Assembly: GCF_023343835.1 (NCBI RefSeq)
Contig: NC_064444.1
Location: 17,211,219-17,275,218, forward strand
Source of the DNA: Lagopus muta
Lineage: Eukaryota; Chordata; Aves; Galliformes; Phasianidae
DNA: 64,000 nucleotides
Direction of reading: 5' to 3'
Part shown: positions 63,765 through 64,000 of the stretch, piece by piece
How the letters are laid out: the number at the start of each line of letters is the position of its first letter
Numbering within the stretch: position 1 is the first letter of the stretch
Position numbers and translations under genes: made by a program
The notes under the pieces: generated by a model
The model's input: the letters and a program-made list of their open reading frames with translations, nothing else
Told to the model about the DNA's origin: nothing
Databases searched by the model: none

Positions 63765-64000
63765 GTGAGGCTGCAGGAGCCCTGCTCAGGGCTGGGGATG
63801 TCCCATTGGGGAGGATGGGGAAGCCCAGCGGGGACGGGGCAGCCCCGAGGGCTCTTGGTTGGGATGGGACAGCCTGGGCTGGTGGCTTCAGCATGGGGCT
63901 GGTGGGGCACCATCCTGCTGCAGGAGGAGCTCACCTTAAGGTGGCAGCTGCAGGATTTGGGGGACATTGTGTGCATTAACCTTCTTATGAGGATAGGTCT
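63765..64000 (+). other. First intron of the CC chemokine gene, to window edge
   Basis: G-rich sequence after the donor, with no further exon visible. Confidence 0.6.

Overview
The window looks like nuclear DNA of a bird, most likely chicken (Gallus) or a close galliform. The evidence is multi-exon vertebrate genes with GT-AG introns, CpG-island promoters, many truncated CR1 LINE copies (the dominant avian retrotransposon, several ending in tandem ATTCTGTG-type octamers), and a gene order matching human 16q13: PSME3IP1 - RSPRY1 - ARL2BP - PLLP - CX3CL1 - CCL17. I recall this block as lying on chicken chromosome 11. All gene identities come from recognising the translated exons and from splice signals read by eye; nothing was searched.

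Layout. (1) 1-2.6 kb: the 5' part of PSME3IP1/FAM192A on the minus strand, with two coding exons and one or two candidate non-coding first exons in a CpG island. (2) 2.9-36.1 kb: RSPRY1 on the plus strand. A non-coding exon 1 in the same CpG island makes a bidirectional promoter; a 9.3 kb intron 1 follows, then 14 coding exons that sum to exactly 575 codons plus stop, and a long 3' UTR ending at an AATAAA near 36.1 kb. (3) 36.2-41.5 kb: ARL2BP on the plus strand, six coding exons, 156 aa, starting just after RSPRY1 ends. (4) 44.4-46.9 kb: PLLP on the minus strand, four exons, 178 aa, four membrane segments. (5) 47.0-47.3 kb: two identical tRNA-Leu(CAG) genes in convergent orientation. The first starts about 150 bp from the PLLP start codon. 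(6) 53.6-59.4 kb: CX3CL1 (fractalkine) on the plus strand, three exons, 440 aa, with signal peptide, CX3C chemokine domain, mucin stalk, membrane segment and tail. (7) 63.7-64.0 kb: the first exon of a CC chemokine, CCL17-like by position, running off the window.

The remainder is intron and intergenic DNA holding more than twenty CR1 fragments, one nested CR1-in-CR1 insertion, a perfect 125-bp inverted repeat made by two CR1 copies, a 277-bp TGGA-type tetranucleotide array, a 21-base G run and several short tandem repeats. I saw no convincing retroviral or LTR element, and no CRISPR or other bacterial-type system.

Functionally these are mostly housekeeping genes (proteasome-activator partner, RING/SPRY protein, ARL2/ARL3 effector, myelin/epithelial proteolipid) followed by a chemokine pair. 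The observations most worth a second look are: an in-frame second start in RSPRY1 with an ideal Kozak context and an MGNSC N-myristoylation motif, preceded by a weak first ATG and a uORF whose stop abuts it; the conserved convergent tRNA-Leu pair packed against the PLLP promoter; and kB-like sites upstream of the chemokine genes.
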